Assembly (NCBI GenBank): GCA_030549205.1
Contig: JAUKTV010000010.1
Location: forward strand, 992,001 to 1,056,000
DNA: 64,000 nucleotides
Origin: Apiosordaria backusii
Lineage: Eukaryota; Ascomycota; Sordariomycetes; Sordariales; Lasiosphaeriaceae
Direction of reading: 5' to 3'
Each line of letters starts with the position of its first letter. Within the stretch, counting starts at the first letter, position 1. A program made the translations under genes and the position numbers. The notes under the pieces are model-generated. The model did no database searches, was not told the origin of the DNA, and worked only from the letters and a program-made list of their open reading frames with translations. Shown in pieces: positions 54,575-64,000 of the stretch.

Positions 54575-57354
54575 ATGAAGGCTGCTTCGGTGTGGACCAA
54601 TATCGTCCAAATCTTCAACTTTTTCACCTTCTCTTCCCCTGGCGAAAGCGATGTCGCCCAGAAGCCCCTCATCCCGCACACCAAGCCTGACCCCCTGAGC
54701 ACCCAGGTCATTCCTATCGTCAAGGATGAGTTCGGTCAGCTCCGCCATGGAGACCGGATCATGGTGCAGGAGTACTCGAGTGGCATGGTCTACCATCCTG
54801 ATGAGTATGAGTTGGTTCCTCTTCGCACTGGTGGGGATGAGAGGTCATATGTGCTCAATGAGGATCCCATTGGACCCATTGTCGGACCCATTGTTAGAAC
54901 ACCGAAGAATGGTCAGGAGGGTAAGGAAGGTGGCCTCAATTGCCACTATCCGTACATGGTGGGATGGGAGCCTTGCTATGGGCCTGAGAACAGGACGTGC
55001 TGGTTGAAGGCTGCGGATGGGAGTGGGAAGCGGATTGATATCGATACCGATTATGAAAATCCTGCTGCTGTTCCTGAGGGCAAGACCAGAAGGGTAAGTG
55101 ATATCTCCTCGGAAGATTAGGCAGGATGACTTGACTGATGAGAACAGTTCTACTTTGACATATCCGAGCAACCGATTGCTCCTGATGGCATGACCATGGA
55201 ACATGGGAAGGTCTTTCAACGAAGATATCCCGGTCCATGGATTGGTGAGTGCTGCTCCCAACCTTTGCGCAAAGTTTGTCTGCTAACATATTTTACAGAG
55301 GCATGCTGGGGTGACTGGATAGGTGAACAGATACCCACGATGACATAGCATTGATTTGAGCTAACCGAAAGCAGAGGTCACCATCAAGAATAATCTTCGA
55401 TGGAACGGAACCTCAGTAAGCTTTTCCCCACAAACACCACAAGATCTGGTCACTAATTGTCACATTCAGGTTCACTGGCACGGCATCCGCCAGTTCGAAA
55501 GCTTCCAGCACGACGGCGTGAATGGCATCACGGAATGCCCTATTGCACCAGGGGAAACCTTTATCTACCGGTTCCGGGCGCTCCAGTATGGGTCAGCGTG
55601 GTACCACAGGTAGGCACCCCTTATCACCTGCCCCGCTGTCTCAGCAAAGTTACTAACAACCCCCTAGCCATTACTCACTCCAATATGGCGATGGCCTTTT
55701 GGGCCCCATTACCATCTACGGGCCATCCACCGCTCAGTTTGGGGCAAACGAAGCATTCCGTCCCATATTGCTCTCGGACTGGAATCATCGCAGTGTCTTT
55801 GAGGATTGGCCACTCATGATGTCGACCGGTATCGCCCCTGAGATGACCAACATTTTGATCAACGGCACTGGCCAGTGGGGCTGGGGCCCTCAACCAGAGA
55901 AGTACACCATCTGGCTGGACGAGGGACAAGCCCACATGTTGATTCTTGTCAACGCCGCCGTTGATACGACCTTTGTCTTCTCCATTGACAACCACACCTT
56001 GGAGGTTATTGAGGCAGATTTCGTCCCCATCAAACCATACAACACGACCAATATCAAGATCGGTATCGGTAAGTATCTCCTTAATCTCTACAATTTCCTG
56101 TACAACAGCCGCTAACACAAGGCTGAAGGCCAACGTTACCATGTTCTTGTCCACGCACATGAAAATGGGTACAAGAATGAGAGATATGGCAACTACTGGA
56201 TGAGGGCAACCCCAGCTCGCAAGTGCTCCAAGTTTGCGTTCGGGCCGGATGAGCAAATGGGGATTGTTCGGTACAACAGGACCGAGCCAGCTAAGGGATG
56301 GTCGGATCCTCTTTCTGAGCCGTCGCTGTTTGACACCATGTGTGCTGATGAGCCCTATGACAAGTTGGTGCCTTGGAAGAAGTGGACCGTGGGTGATCCC
56401 GTCAACATTGGTAAATGCATCCTATTCCGAGTCACTTTGTTTTGCACAATTAACAAGTGGCTACAGACCCGACTATCGTGGACCCTCAAACGCTCCCTAA
56501 TAGCTCGCAGTACATCTTCAATGTCGGCATGATTGAGTCTGGTGGCCCTAACAGTTCCACGCCCTACATTCCGAACGATAAGGCATATGTAAGTGTCCCC
56601 GTCTCCTTTCTTTTCGGTGACCATATCTGACCGCAGTAGACTCGCTGGATGATGCACGAAGCCCCCTTCCGCATCAACTTCTCCGACCCCACCCTCCTCG
56701 CCCTCGATAGACTCGACGAGCTCATCAACAAGCCCTACCTCGACGTCGTCACCCTTTCCAACGCGACGTCGGAGCAATGGGTGTGGATGGTGATCACCGC
56801 ACCGGACAAGATCCCGCAGGAAGGTGGTCGCATCTTCTTCCCTGCTGCCCATCCCATGCATCTCCACGGCCACGACTTTGCCCTGCTGAGGCAAAGCACC
56901 AAGAACTGGTATGATGACGATGACATAGGGCATGTGGGCGAGGGCAGGTGGTTTACGCCTGACAAACTTAACTGTCGGAATGACAAGTTGAAGTGCGATA
57001 ACCCGCCGAGGAGGGACGTGGTGTTGTTGCCGGCGACGGGATATGTGATTATTGCTTTTAAGGCGGATAATCCGGGGTATGTCTCTCTCTCTCTTATGTT
57101 ATTGTGAGATGTCCTGTGCTGACTTGTGATGATGGGACAGGGTCTGGATTTTGCACTGCCATATCGCTTTCCATGCCTCGTCTGGATTGGCGATCCAGAT
57201 TATTGAGAACAAGGACAAGATTCCGGATGTGTTGAAGAAGGACAAGGAGAAGATCGAGGAGGGTTGTCGGAGTTGGAGGGAGTGGCACGGTAATCCTATG
57301 AATCATTGGGATTGGCATCATCCGGATCATTTCCAGGATGATTCTGGTGTGTAA
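54575..57354 (+). CDS. Laccase-like multicopper oxidase with long N-terminal extension
   Basis: Three-cupredoxin blue copper oxidase that oxidises phenols or related donors with O2. Ten exons: 54575-55093, 55148-55244, 55299-55322, 55375-55415, 55470-55609, 55668-56068, 56129-56410, 56467-56588, 56640-57076 and 57141-57354, giving 758 residues. All copper sites are present: HWHG (229-232), WYHSH (271-275), HPMHLHGH (613-620) and HCHIAFHASSGL (693-704), with Leu at the axial position as in higher-potential laccases. Several Asn-x-Ser/Thr sites are present. The first about 170 residues are an extra region absent from typical 550-620-residue laccases, with the segment GWEPCYGPENRTCW just before cupredoxin 1. 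A hydrophobic start (VWTNIVQIFNFFTF) could be a signal or anchor, but it is weak. Its likely role is oxidative coupling or dimerisation of a phenolic product. Confidence 0.88.
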
Positions 57355-57571
57355 AGGAGGTTTATGTCGGATGTGATGAGTTGAAGCAGCAGGGCTGGGG
57401 GGGATTGGCAGTGATGGGCAGGCACACGCATGGTTCAGTCGTTTGTTGAGTGTGTTCTAGTGGTGTGTGTTCTTTCCTGGAAACAACAGATTGCAATAGT
57501 TAGGTAAGGTATCCAGTCTTAGCACAAACAAGTCACTCGTTTCTTTAACTCTTTCATAATGCCGTGACAAG

Positions 57572-58372
57572 CTATGCCGCTGCAACCTCAACACCACCCC
57601 ACAAGCTAGCCAGCAGCTCCCTATTCCCCATCCATAGTGAAGAGCGTAGTTCTGCCACCCCCACATCAGCTCTACCGCCAAACTTCAGGAAAAAGAAAGG
57701 AATACTCCCATCAATAAGCACCACATCCCCCTTCTTCCACTTCGCCATCGCTTTACTGCTATTAATAAACTCCACTGCCGAGTCCAGATATTCCCTCGGT
57801 ATCTCACTCCCGTCACAATGATACTTCCTCGTGAGCACCGCTCTGATCAACTTGACCCAAGGCATATGATATCTTCCAGCTTTTAAGTCAAATTCAGGAA
57901 GGCAAGGCAGTCCAAGTTAACTCACAAAACACGGCGGAAGGTACTCCCCCTCTCCATTCCTGTATGGGGCTTCCAGCGTCCCCTCTCCTACAGCGTTAAG
58001 GAACCTCCAGGCGGTGTTCTAGGTTGTTGAAGAAGACCTCTTGCCCTGTGTGGGGGTGGGTTGTGATCCCCGGCAACACTTGCCACACTCTCAGATCCCC
58101 CAGTGGGTTTTCATCACTGATGCTGACCCACATCTCCTTTGCTGTTGGCAAGCGACGGATCTCCTGCTCGACTTTGAAGCGAATGGTAGGGATGGGATCG
58201 GAGTCGAGGACGTGCCGGCCATAGGCTTGGAGGACGGTGGTGGAAAGAGAGGAGGTTTGGGATTTGGGGTTGGAGTTTTGGAACTAGATCGCTCTGTGCT
58301 GGTTCAGTAACGACCGGATTTCACCGGAAGCTGAGAGCTTCTTGATCTCAGAGACAACATCGTGTATTGAAG
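57572..58372 (-). pseudogene. TauD/TfdA-like dioxygenase gene remnant
   Basis: Minus-strand fragments in shifting frames match the fungal TauD/TfdA (clavaminate-synthase-like) order: SGEIRSLLNQHRAI (N-terminal helix) broken by TAG, then RRLPTAKEMW, VWQVLPGITTHPHTGQEVFFNN, a one-base frame change, and NTAWRFLNAVGEG with YRNGEGEYLPPCF. A last block has MAKWKKGDVVLIDGSIPFFF and LRSSLWMGNREL. The iron-binding HxD segment expected between the first two blocks is missing, and the final His is not seen. The gene is therefore dead. It lies just beyond the multicopper oxidase gene and may be a lost member of the gene set. Confidence 0.6.
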
Positions 58373-59219
58373 AGTCTGGGCCTGTTCTGGTCAAGGAATA
58401 GGGGAATTATGAAGCGGGTGGGTACCTAATTATGGAACTGGGAGATCAACTGATGGCTCGTAGTGGGCAGGACGTAGAATATCAACGGCCGCCATTTCGA
58501 ACTATGTCTAAACATGAAGTTAAAACAAGATGTGGCGTTCTTAGTGTTGCATTGGCAACGTTGTGACAAGCTGGTGATGGTTGCATTGTGGCCCGTTCAC
58601 AGGCGCTTTGATGTTGTAAACATGGACTTTCCCCCAAATTTTATCAAGGCCAACCCCCATATCTTTGCGTCATCGTGTCCAAGCAAACTGTCAACGCACC
58701 GGTGTTTGTAGTGTGGTGATCTTGAAGTCGCAGTCGATGGCGCAACGGCATCCCTGTAAGCACGACTGCTCTCCAACGACTCCACTTCAACGCAACTTGT
58801 TCGTCCACCACGACCTCGCCGGAGGAGGTAGCTGTTTCCGGAAGACTACCGGCTCCATCGCAGTGATAAAACCAGTCCCATCGCCAATTACCGACCTGTT
58901 GGAACAGGGTTCATCATCCTAGGACCTCATCACGACATCCTGTCAAGAGGGCGACTATGCCGGTTCTGCTGAAGAAACCCCCATCAACCCTCACATGGTT
59001 GGGTAAAACATCGATAAGCAAACCTGGTAGCCGGGAGACGGTGATCACTTACCGTTGCAGTTGACCTGTCAGATCCAGACGGTTGGATTGCAGATTCTGC
59101 AGGTGGCGAAATCCATAAAGACGGGAGGGTCCTCGCTGCTTTTGGTTGAGTTTGTATCTCATCATCCGCCCTGAAGAGCTGTTTCTCCTTGTGTCTCGAT
59201 AGACAGGAAATCAGGCAAG
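58373..59219. other. Intergenic region, no gene seen
   Basis: Promoter space of the UNC93-like gene. No RNA gene or repeat recognised. Confidence 0.5.
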
Positions 59220-60742
59220 ATGTCCTCCGTGAAGCATGAGCCAAAGGTCATCAACGATGGGGCCGTGATCGAATCTCAGGGCAAGCAAACGAGACCGGTC
59301 TCAAGATTCACGAGATGGTATCGTAGCCCCCTCTTTAACGTCATCATTGTCGGTCTTATCTCGTTCACCCAACCCGGTATCTGGAACGCCTTGAACAACA
59401 CCGGTGCTGGCGGTCAGCAAGAACCCTACCTCGTCAATGCTTCCAACTCTCTCACATTCGGGTATATCCCCTTTCGAACCCCATCCCTTGCCAAAAACCA
59501 CATACTAACCCCTAACTCAGTATCATGGTCTTCGGCTGCCCCCTCTTCGGCATCCTCGCCAACAAAATCGGCGTCAAAAGGGTCCTCATCCTCGGAACCC
59601 TCGGCTACGCGCCCTACTCCGCCTCCCTCTACGTCAACAACCGCTACGGCGTCGAATGGTTCGTCCTCTTCGGCGGTGTAACCTGCGGCATCGCCGCCTC
59701 CGCACTCTGGGCCTCCGAAGGTGCCATCGCCCTCGGCTACGGCGACATCAAAGACCGCGGCAAATTCACCGGCATCTGGCTCGGTCTCCGCGAGCTCGGC
59801 CAGCTCATCGGCTCTTCCATTCAAATGTCCCTCAACGCCGGCAAGGAAGCTTCGTCCAGAGGCAAAGTCGGTTACACAACTTAGCTGGTGTTGATCGCAC
59901 TCCAATGCCTCGGTTTACCGCTGTCGTTCTTGCTGTCACCACCTCAAAAGGTCATCAGAAGTGATGGGACGAGTCCAAGAGATCCAACAAAGGGGAAGAC
60001 CTTCAGGGAGGAAGCGAGGAAGATTTGGGCGTTGATGAAGAGGAAGCAGATGTACCTGCTCATTCCTATCTTGGTTGGGTTTCAGTGGAACACAACGTAT
60101 CTGGGGATTTACATGACCAAGTACTTCTCTGTTCGGGCTCGCGCTCTCGGTTCGTTGACGGCAGGTATTGCCGCCACTTTTGCCAACATCTTCTGGGGTT
60201 GGTTCTACGACCTCAGGTGCTTCTCCCGGCCGACGCTCGCAAGGATCTGCTGGGCCTCGTTTGTGGTGCTCATGCTGGGCTCGTTTGGGTGGCAGGTATC
60301 GAATGAGAAACTGTACGGTGACTCTAATCCGAGAATTACCCTGGATTGGGACTTGCCGGGTTTCGGGCGAGGGTTCGCGAGCATGGTTATGCTGCGGTTC
60401 TTAAACGAGAGCCATTACATGTTTGTGTACTGGATTGTGGGGGCGTTCTTTGACGATATTGAGACTTTGACGCTGGCGGTGAGCATTGTCAGGACGTTTG
60501 AGAGTGTGGGCTCGTGCATTTCGTTCGGTATTGGTGCTGCTCAAGTGCCGCCTATGGTCAACCTCGTCATCTCGTTTGCCATGTTCGGGTTCACGATCCC
60601 GGCTACTTCAGCGGTGGTGTTTATGGTGCCGGAGAGGCCGATTGACTTGCGCAAGATTGAGGCTGGTGAGACCTCGGAGGGTGAGACTGGCAGTGTGGAT
60701 GCGAGTGAGGTGTCAGTTGAGAAGACCGGGACCAAGGCTTGA
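59220..60742 (+). pseudogene. UNC93-like MFS protein gene with an in-frame TAG
   Basis: Membrane protein of the fungal UNC93-like/DUF895 group (MFS fold, 11-12 helices). Exons 59220-59461 and 59521-60742, 487 codons. Features: NVIIVGLISFTQPGIWNAL, GCPLFGILANKIGVKRVL, ALWASEGAIALGY and GKFTGIWLGLRELGQLIG. After a TAG at 59882 the frame continues without loss: LVLIALQCLGLPLSFLLSPP, KRKQMYLLIPILVGFQW, and a charged tail. The TAG sits where relatives have an aromatic residue, directly before a helix, and no intron can remove it. Both halves are otherwise well conserved, so the mutation is young, the base is a sequencing error, or the stop is read through. If real, the product ends at 201 residues with about five helices. 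Confidence 0.7.
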
Positions 60743-60953
60743 TGCTTGTGAGAGAGAAAAGCGGGTGATGAAGTGATGATGTCGGAGCAGGTCCCATTCA
60801 TGAAAAAAGGAGGGATGGACATGGAATGGGAGAGATACCCAGGTCTGTGAGATCTATCTAGCAAAAGTAATAATGCCAGTAGAGAATATAGATTGCAAAA
60901 GTTTTGCACCACAGCTGAGTGTTTCCTGGTGGAAAGGAAGAGCCAAAAAGATG

Positions 60954-61058
60954 CACCCGACGTGGGACTCGAACCCACAGCCTTAAGATGGCAATCAACA
61001 CTGAAGATCGAGAGAGAATTGATAGAAGTCTTACGCGCTACCATTGCGCTAGCCGGGC
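60954..61058 (-). tRNA. tRNA-Arg(TCT) with 33-nt intron
   Basis: Complete cloverleaf on the minus strand: acceptor GCCCGGC/GTCGGGT (two G-T pairs), D stem GCGC/GCGC, anticodon stem TAAGA/TCTTA with loop CTTCTA-A, and T arm GTGGG/CCCAC with loop TTCGAGT. The intron (60990-61022) sits after position 37, the standard place. A box TAGCGCAATGG and B box GGTTCGAGTCC are intact. Anticodon TCT reads AGA. Confidence 0.92.
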
Positions 61059-61627
61059 TTGGCTGGTTTGTTGTAAATTGGACAGGAGAATGCGTTCAAG
61101 TGTCATGGTAAAGACCAACGAAGCCTGACAACTCATCAGATGATGCGCAACCTGAAAGGATAGCAGACTGACATGTACACGGTCACAGCTACCAGACCTA
61201 TAAAAAGGTACCAGTTACTCAACCGATCTTCATTGTAATGGTCAAAGAATGCGCTGCGGCCCGATGACTTGTCAGCCGCCGCAGTCAAAGGACGGGTGCC
61301 CGCGCGCCGAGTTCGGGACCGGCATTGGAGAAAATGGCTGCTAAAAATTAGCGGACATCCCGCCTGTCTGGGCGGCCAACACAGCACCAGCGGGAGAGCG
61401 GCTCGGGAGCGCACGGAAGCACATCATTTGCCCAAACCGCCAATTTGACTCAAATATCGCGTTTTGACCAGTCAACTCCGCCACGAAGGCTGTGAAACCC
61501 CGGGTTTCCATGTCCGAGTCATTAACCTTTCTCTTTCCACTCAAGAACAAAAAGACCATGCCAGTGCCATAGCTCGGCGACTTCTCCTTCTCAACAGCGC
61601 CCTACCAACCCGCCTACCCGACGCGAC
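61059..61627. other. Intergenic region, no gene seen
   Basis: Upstream region of the Mpv17-like gene and 5' flank of the tRNA gene. Confidence 0.5.
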
Positions 61628-62504
61628 ATGGCAGTGTGCGCCGCGGTCAGAACAGCCTTTCGGAGGCAACTCCAGAACCTCGAAAAGTTGCGACAACGCC
61701 GACCACACTCTACAAAAACGGACGGAGCGAAGCCGACTGAGAGTGCGCAACCGCAGGGTCCGATCACTCCGCCCGCGAAGATCCAAGCGCCGCCTCTGTG
61801 GACAAGGCTTGGGCCACTGACGAGAGCAGCTCAGGCGTATGGGCGCTCGCATCACAAACGACCAAAAACGACACAGATATTGACCTCGCTGTTTATTTTC
61901 CTCTGCGGCGACATCTCGGCGCAAACCATCAGCGGGCAGGACCATGATCTACAACGCACAGCTCGAGCGCTGTTCATCGGCGGGACTTCCTCGTGGCCGT
62001 CGTATCTCTGGTAGGGCATTGTGGCCGCGGTATCAGGGCTCAATTGTCGGCTTGGCTAACGCTGTCTCGCACAGGGTCGTTTACCTATCCAACAGCTTCA
62101 ACTTTGCGTCGCGAGCTCTTTCGATAGCCGCGAGGGTCATCGTCAACCAAATCGTGTTTGCGCCGCTGTTCAACACCTACTTTTTCGGCACGCAGGCTGT
62201 GTTGTCGGGGGCGTCGCTTCCTGAGATATGGGAGCGTCTCGTCAAAACGGTTCCACCGAGTATCGCGAATTCGGTCAAGCTGTGGCCAGCGGTTATGGCG
62301 ATAAACTTTGCGTTCATTCCGCTTCCATTTCGGTCGATGTTCAGTGGCACTGTGGCGGTCGGGTGGCAGACGTATCTGAGCTGGCTGAATAAGAAAGCTG
62401 AGGAGAGCATCGCAGCGGAAGCTGAAGCAGCTGCGCTGGAGAAGGCCGCTGTCGCCAAAGTGGAAGAGGTCGCCGTGCCCACAGTCGCAAAGGCTACTGC
62501 GTAG
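61628..62504 (+). CDS. Mpv17/PMP22-family inner-membrane protein (Sym1-like)
   Basis: Organellar membrane protein, 270 residues, exons 61628-62010 and 62075-62504 (64-bp intron). The N-terminus is basic with RTAFRRQLQNLEKLRQRRPH, suitable as a mitochondrial presequence. Family blocks: ILTSLFIFLCGDISAQ, PSYLWVVYLSNSFNF across the junction, IVNQIVFAPLFNTYFFG, NSVKLWPAVMAINFAFIP and VAVGWQTYLSWLNKK near the end. A Glu/Ala-rich tail of about 40 residues follows. Relatives form channels or support mtDNA and stress tolerance; the yeast version is Sym1. Complete and apparently functional. Confidence 0.88.
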
Positions 62505-62871
62505 AAATTAATTGGTTTAGGATTATAACGATAGAATAGACTTAGACAGCATTAAATAGCACAAGCAAGGCGTGCGGTGTTTTGTTCAAGAGATGCTTAT
62601 CGGACTGATAGATCGGACGATGCGTGCATCACTCGATGAGACAGTGTGGGGTCCCTTGCATCGAGCATTTGACAGCTAACGTGCACGGTCTCCCCGCACT
62701 GTGCTCTTCTTGCCTGACCCCTGTAAGCGCCAGGAACCAAGCCGACACCGCGGCAAAGCTCCAAAAATACTGAGCGCAAAAAAACATCGTCATCACCCTC
62801 ACCAACACCCCCCACCACGACCCCCTTCGGAAGCCATTGAGCGCCGGCCCGGCCCAGCTCTGCGTTCAGCC
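62505..62871. promoter_or_regulatory. Promoter of the dihydroorotate dehydrogenase gene
   Basis: Short upstream region with a pyrimidine-rich stretch before the ATG. No other gene. Confidence 0.45.
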
Positions 62872-63986
62872 ATGGCTTCTCCCTTCCTCCGAACGAGGCA
62901 TTCCCTCTCCTCCGTCCTCCGACCACTTGTGCGGAATCCCACTCCAAGAATCAACCATGCCGTACCCCGTCGCCCCGCCTCGACTTCCTCCTCCTCCTCC
63001 TCCTTCTACGGTGGCTCCAGCGCAAAGACGATAGCGATCAGCGCTGCCCTCGGCACCTCCGCCGTCCTCCTCTACTACTACGCAACCGACACCCGCGCCT
63101 CCTTCCACAAGTACATCGTTCCCCGCGCCCTCCGCGTGCTCTTCCCCGATGCCGAAGACGCCCACCACGCCGGCACCACCGCGCTGAAAGCCCTCTACTC
63201 CCTCGGCCTCCACCCCCGCGAGCGCGTTCAAGATGTCGACCCCTCCGGAGCTAAACCTCTATCTGTCAACGTCTTCGGTGTCGAGTTATCAAACCCAATC
63301 GGCATTTCCGCCGGTCTCGACAAAGACGCCGAGATCCCCGACCCGTTATTTGCTCTCGGCGCCGGTGTCGTCGAGGTAGGCGGTATCACGCCCCTACCGC
63401 AAGAGGGCAACCCCAGGCCGAGAGTCTTTAGGGTTGTGTCCACCGATGGGTTGGTCAACAGATACGGTCTCAACTCCAAAGGTGCCGATGCTGTGGCTGC
63501 GCACTTGAGGGAGAGACTGAGGACATTTGCCAGGAGTATTGGTCTGACAGAAAAGGAGATGCTCGATGGCGAGGCTGGGGTTCCGGTGGGAAGTTTGAGG
63601 GATGGGAGGTTGCTCTGTGTGCAGATTGCCAAGAACAAGAAGACGGACGAGAAGGATGTGGAGGCGGTCAAGAGGGATTACGTCACTTGTGTGAACAGGC
63701 TGGCGCCGTATGCGGACGTGCTGGTTGTGAATGTCAGCAGTCCTAATACGCCGGGACTGAGAGACTTGCAGGCTACGGGGCCGTTGACGGCGCTGTTGGG
63801 CGCGGTTGTGGAGGAGGCGCAAAAGACCAAGAGGAAGGTCAAGCCGAGGGTTATGGTCAAGGTTAGCCCGGATGAGGATGATGACAGCCAGATAGAGGGT
63901 GTGGTGCAGGCTGTTTGGATGAGCGGGGTGGATGGTGTGATTGTGGGTAATACGACGAAGAGGAGGACTGGGCTGGTGCCGAAGGG
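62872..63986 (+). CDS. Dihydroorotate dehydrogenase, mitochondrial class 2 (3' part outside the window)
   Basis: Fourth step of pyrimidine synthesis, oxidising dihydroorotate with ubiquinone at the inner mitochondrial membrane. The first 371 codons are here. The start ATG precedes a Ser/Arg-rich presequence (residues about 1-50) and a membrane anchor AISAALGTSAVLLYYY. Core motifs: NPIGISAGLDKDAEI, VEVGGITPLPQEGNPRPR, NRYGLNSKGADA and the catalytic-loop region VVNVSSPNTPGLRDLQ. The frame meets TGA after KG, but GGGTGAGG there is a good splice donor (GTGAGG from 63987), so an intron probably starts at 63987 and the rest lies beyond the window. An insert of about 30 residues between NSKGADA and VQIAKNK is longer than in bacterial enzymes. 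Confidence 0.9.
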
Positions 63987-64000
63987 GTGAGGCTGACTAT

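Overview
The window is a filamentous ascomycete nuclear fragment, most like Sordariales (Chaetomiaceae or Podosporaceae; inferred from gene types, no search was run). Genes carry many short introns of about 47-150 bp with GT-AG ends and CTAAC-type branch sites. There are two HET-domain genes, an AA9 lytic polysaccharide monooxygenase, a Zn2Cys6 regulator, intron-containing tRNAs and several decayed genes, one with a RIP-like nonsense change. Nothing is prokaryotic. Exon junctions were worked out by hand from splice signals and protein continuity.

Left part, 0-25.5 kb: a loosely packed accessory mix. In order: an ACS-family permease, a seven-helix protein with a Gln/Pro/Tyr tail, a small secretory PLDc_N protein, a 5'-truncated CoA-disulfide-reductase/rhodanese gene, a degenerate tRNA-Arg-like element, HET gene 1, a frameshifted CmcJ/NvfI-type oxygenase gene, HET gene 2, an intact CmcJ/NvfI-type gene, a protein built of five near-identical 30-residue repeats, a secreted nucleoside-deaminase-like enzyme, a Cys-rich single-span membrane protein, a DUF7704-like protein and a DHA2 transporter.

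Middle, 25.5-29.6 kb: a gene-poor stretch with a GA7 microsatellite, an 18-bp minisatellite and a broken RNase H-like gene.

Right-centre, 29.6-57.4 kb: after the AA9 gene comes what looks like a coherent co-regulated set. It holds a type I extradiol dioxygenase, an FAD phenol hydroxylase-type monooxygenase, a cytochrome P450, a fumarylacetoacetate-hydrolase-fold enzyme, a Zn2Cys6 regulator, a second (phenol 2-monooxygenase-sized) FAD monooxygenase, an EgtD/EasF-like methyltransferase, a DHA2 transporter, a catechol O-methyltransferase and a laccase-like multicopper oxidase. Two hydroxylases, extradiol ring cleavage and an FAH-fold step form the core of a meta-cleavage pathway, which is unusual in fungi. 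The methyltransferases, P450 and oxidase could instead point to tailoring of an aromatic amine or amino acid. There is no PKS, NRPS, terpene cyclase or DMATS in the window. This is the best candidate for an undescribed system here.

Right end, 57.5-64 kb: a dead TauD/TfdA-like gene, an UNC93-like transporter gene with one in-frame TAG, a clear intron-containing tRNA-Arg(TCT), an Mpv17/PMP22 protein and the 5' part of mitochondrial dihydroorotate dehydrogenase. This end looks like a return to conserved housekeeping territory.
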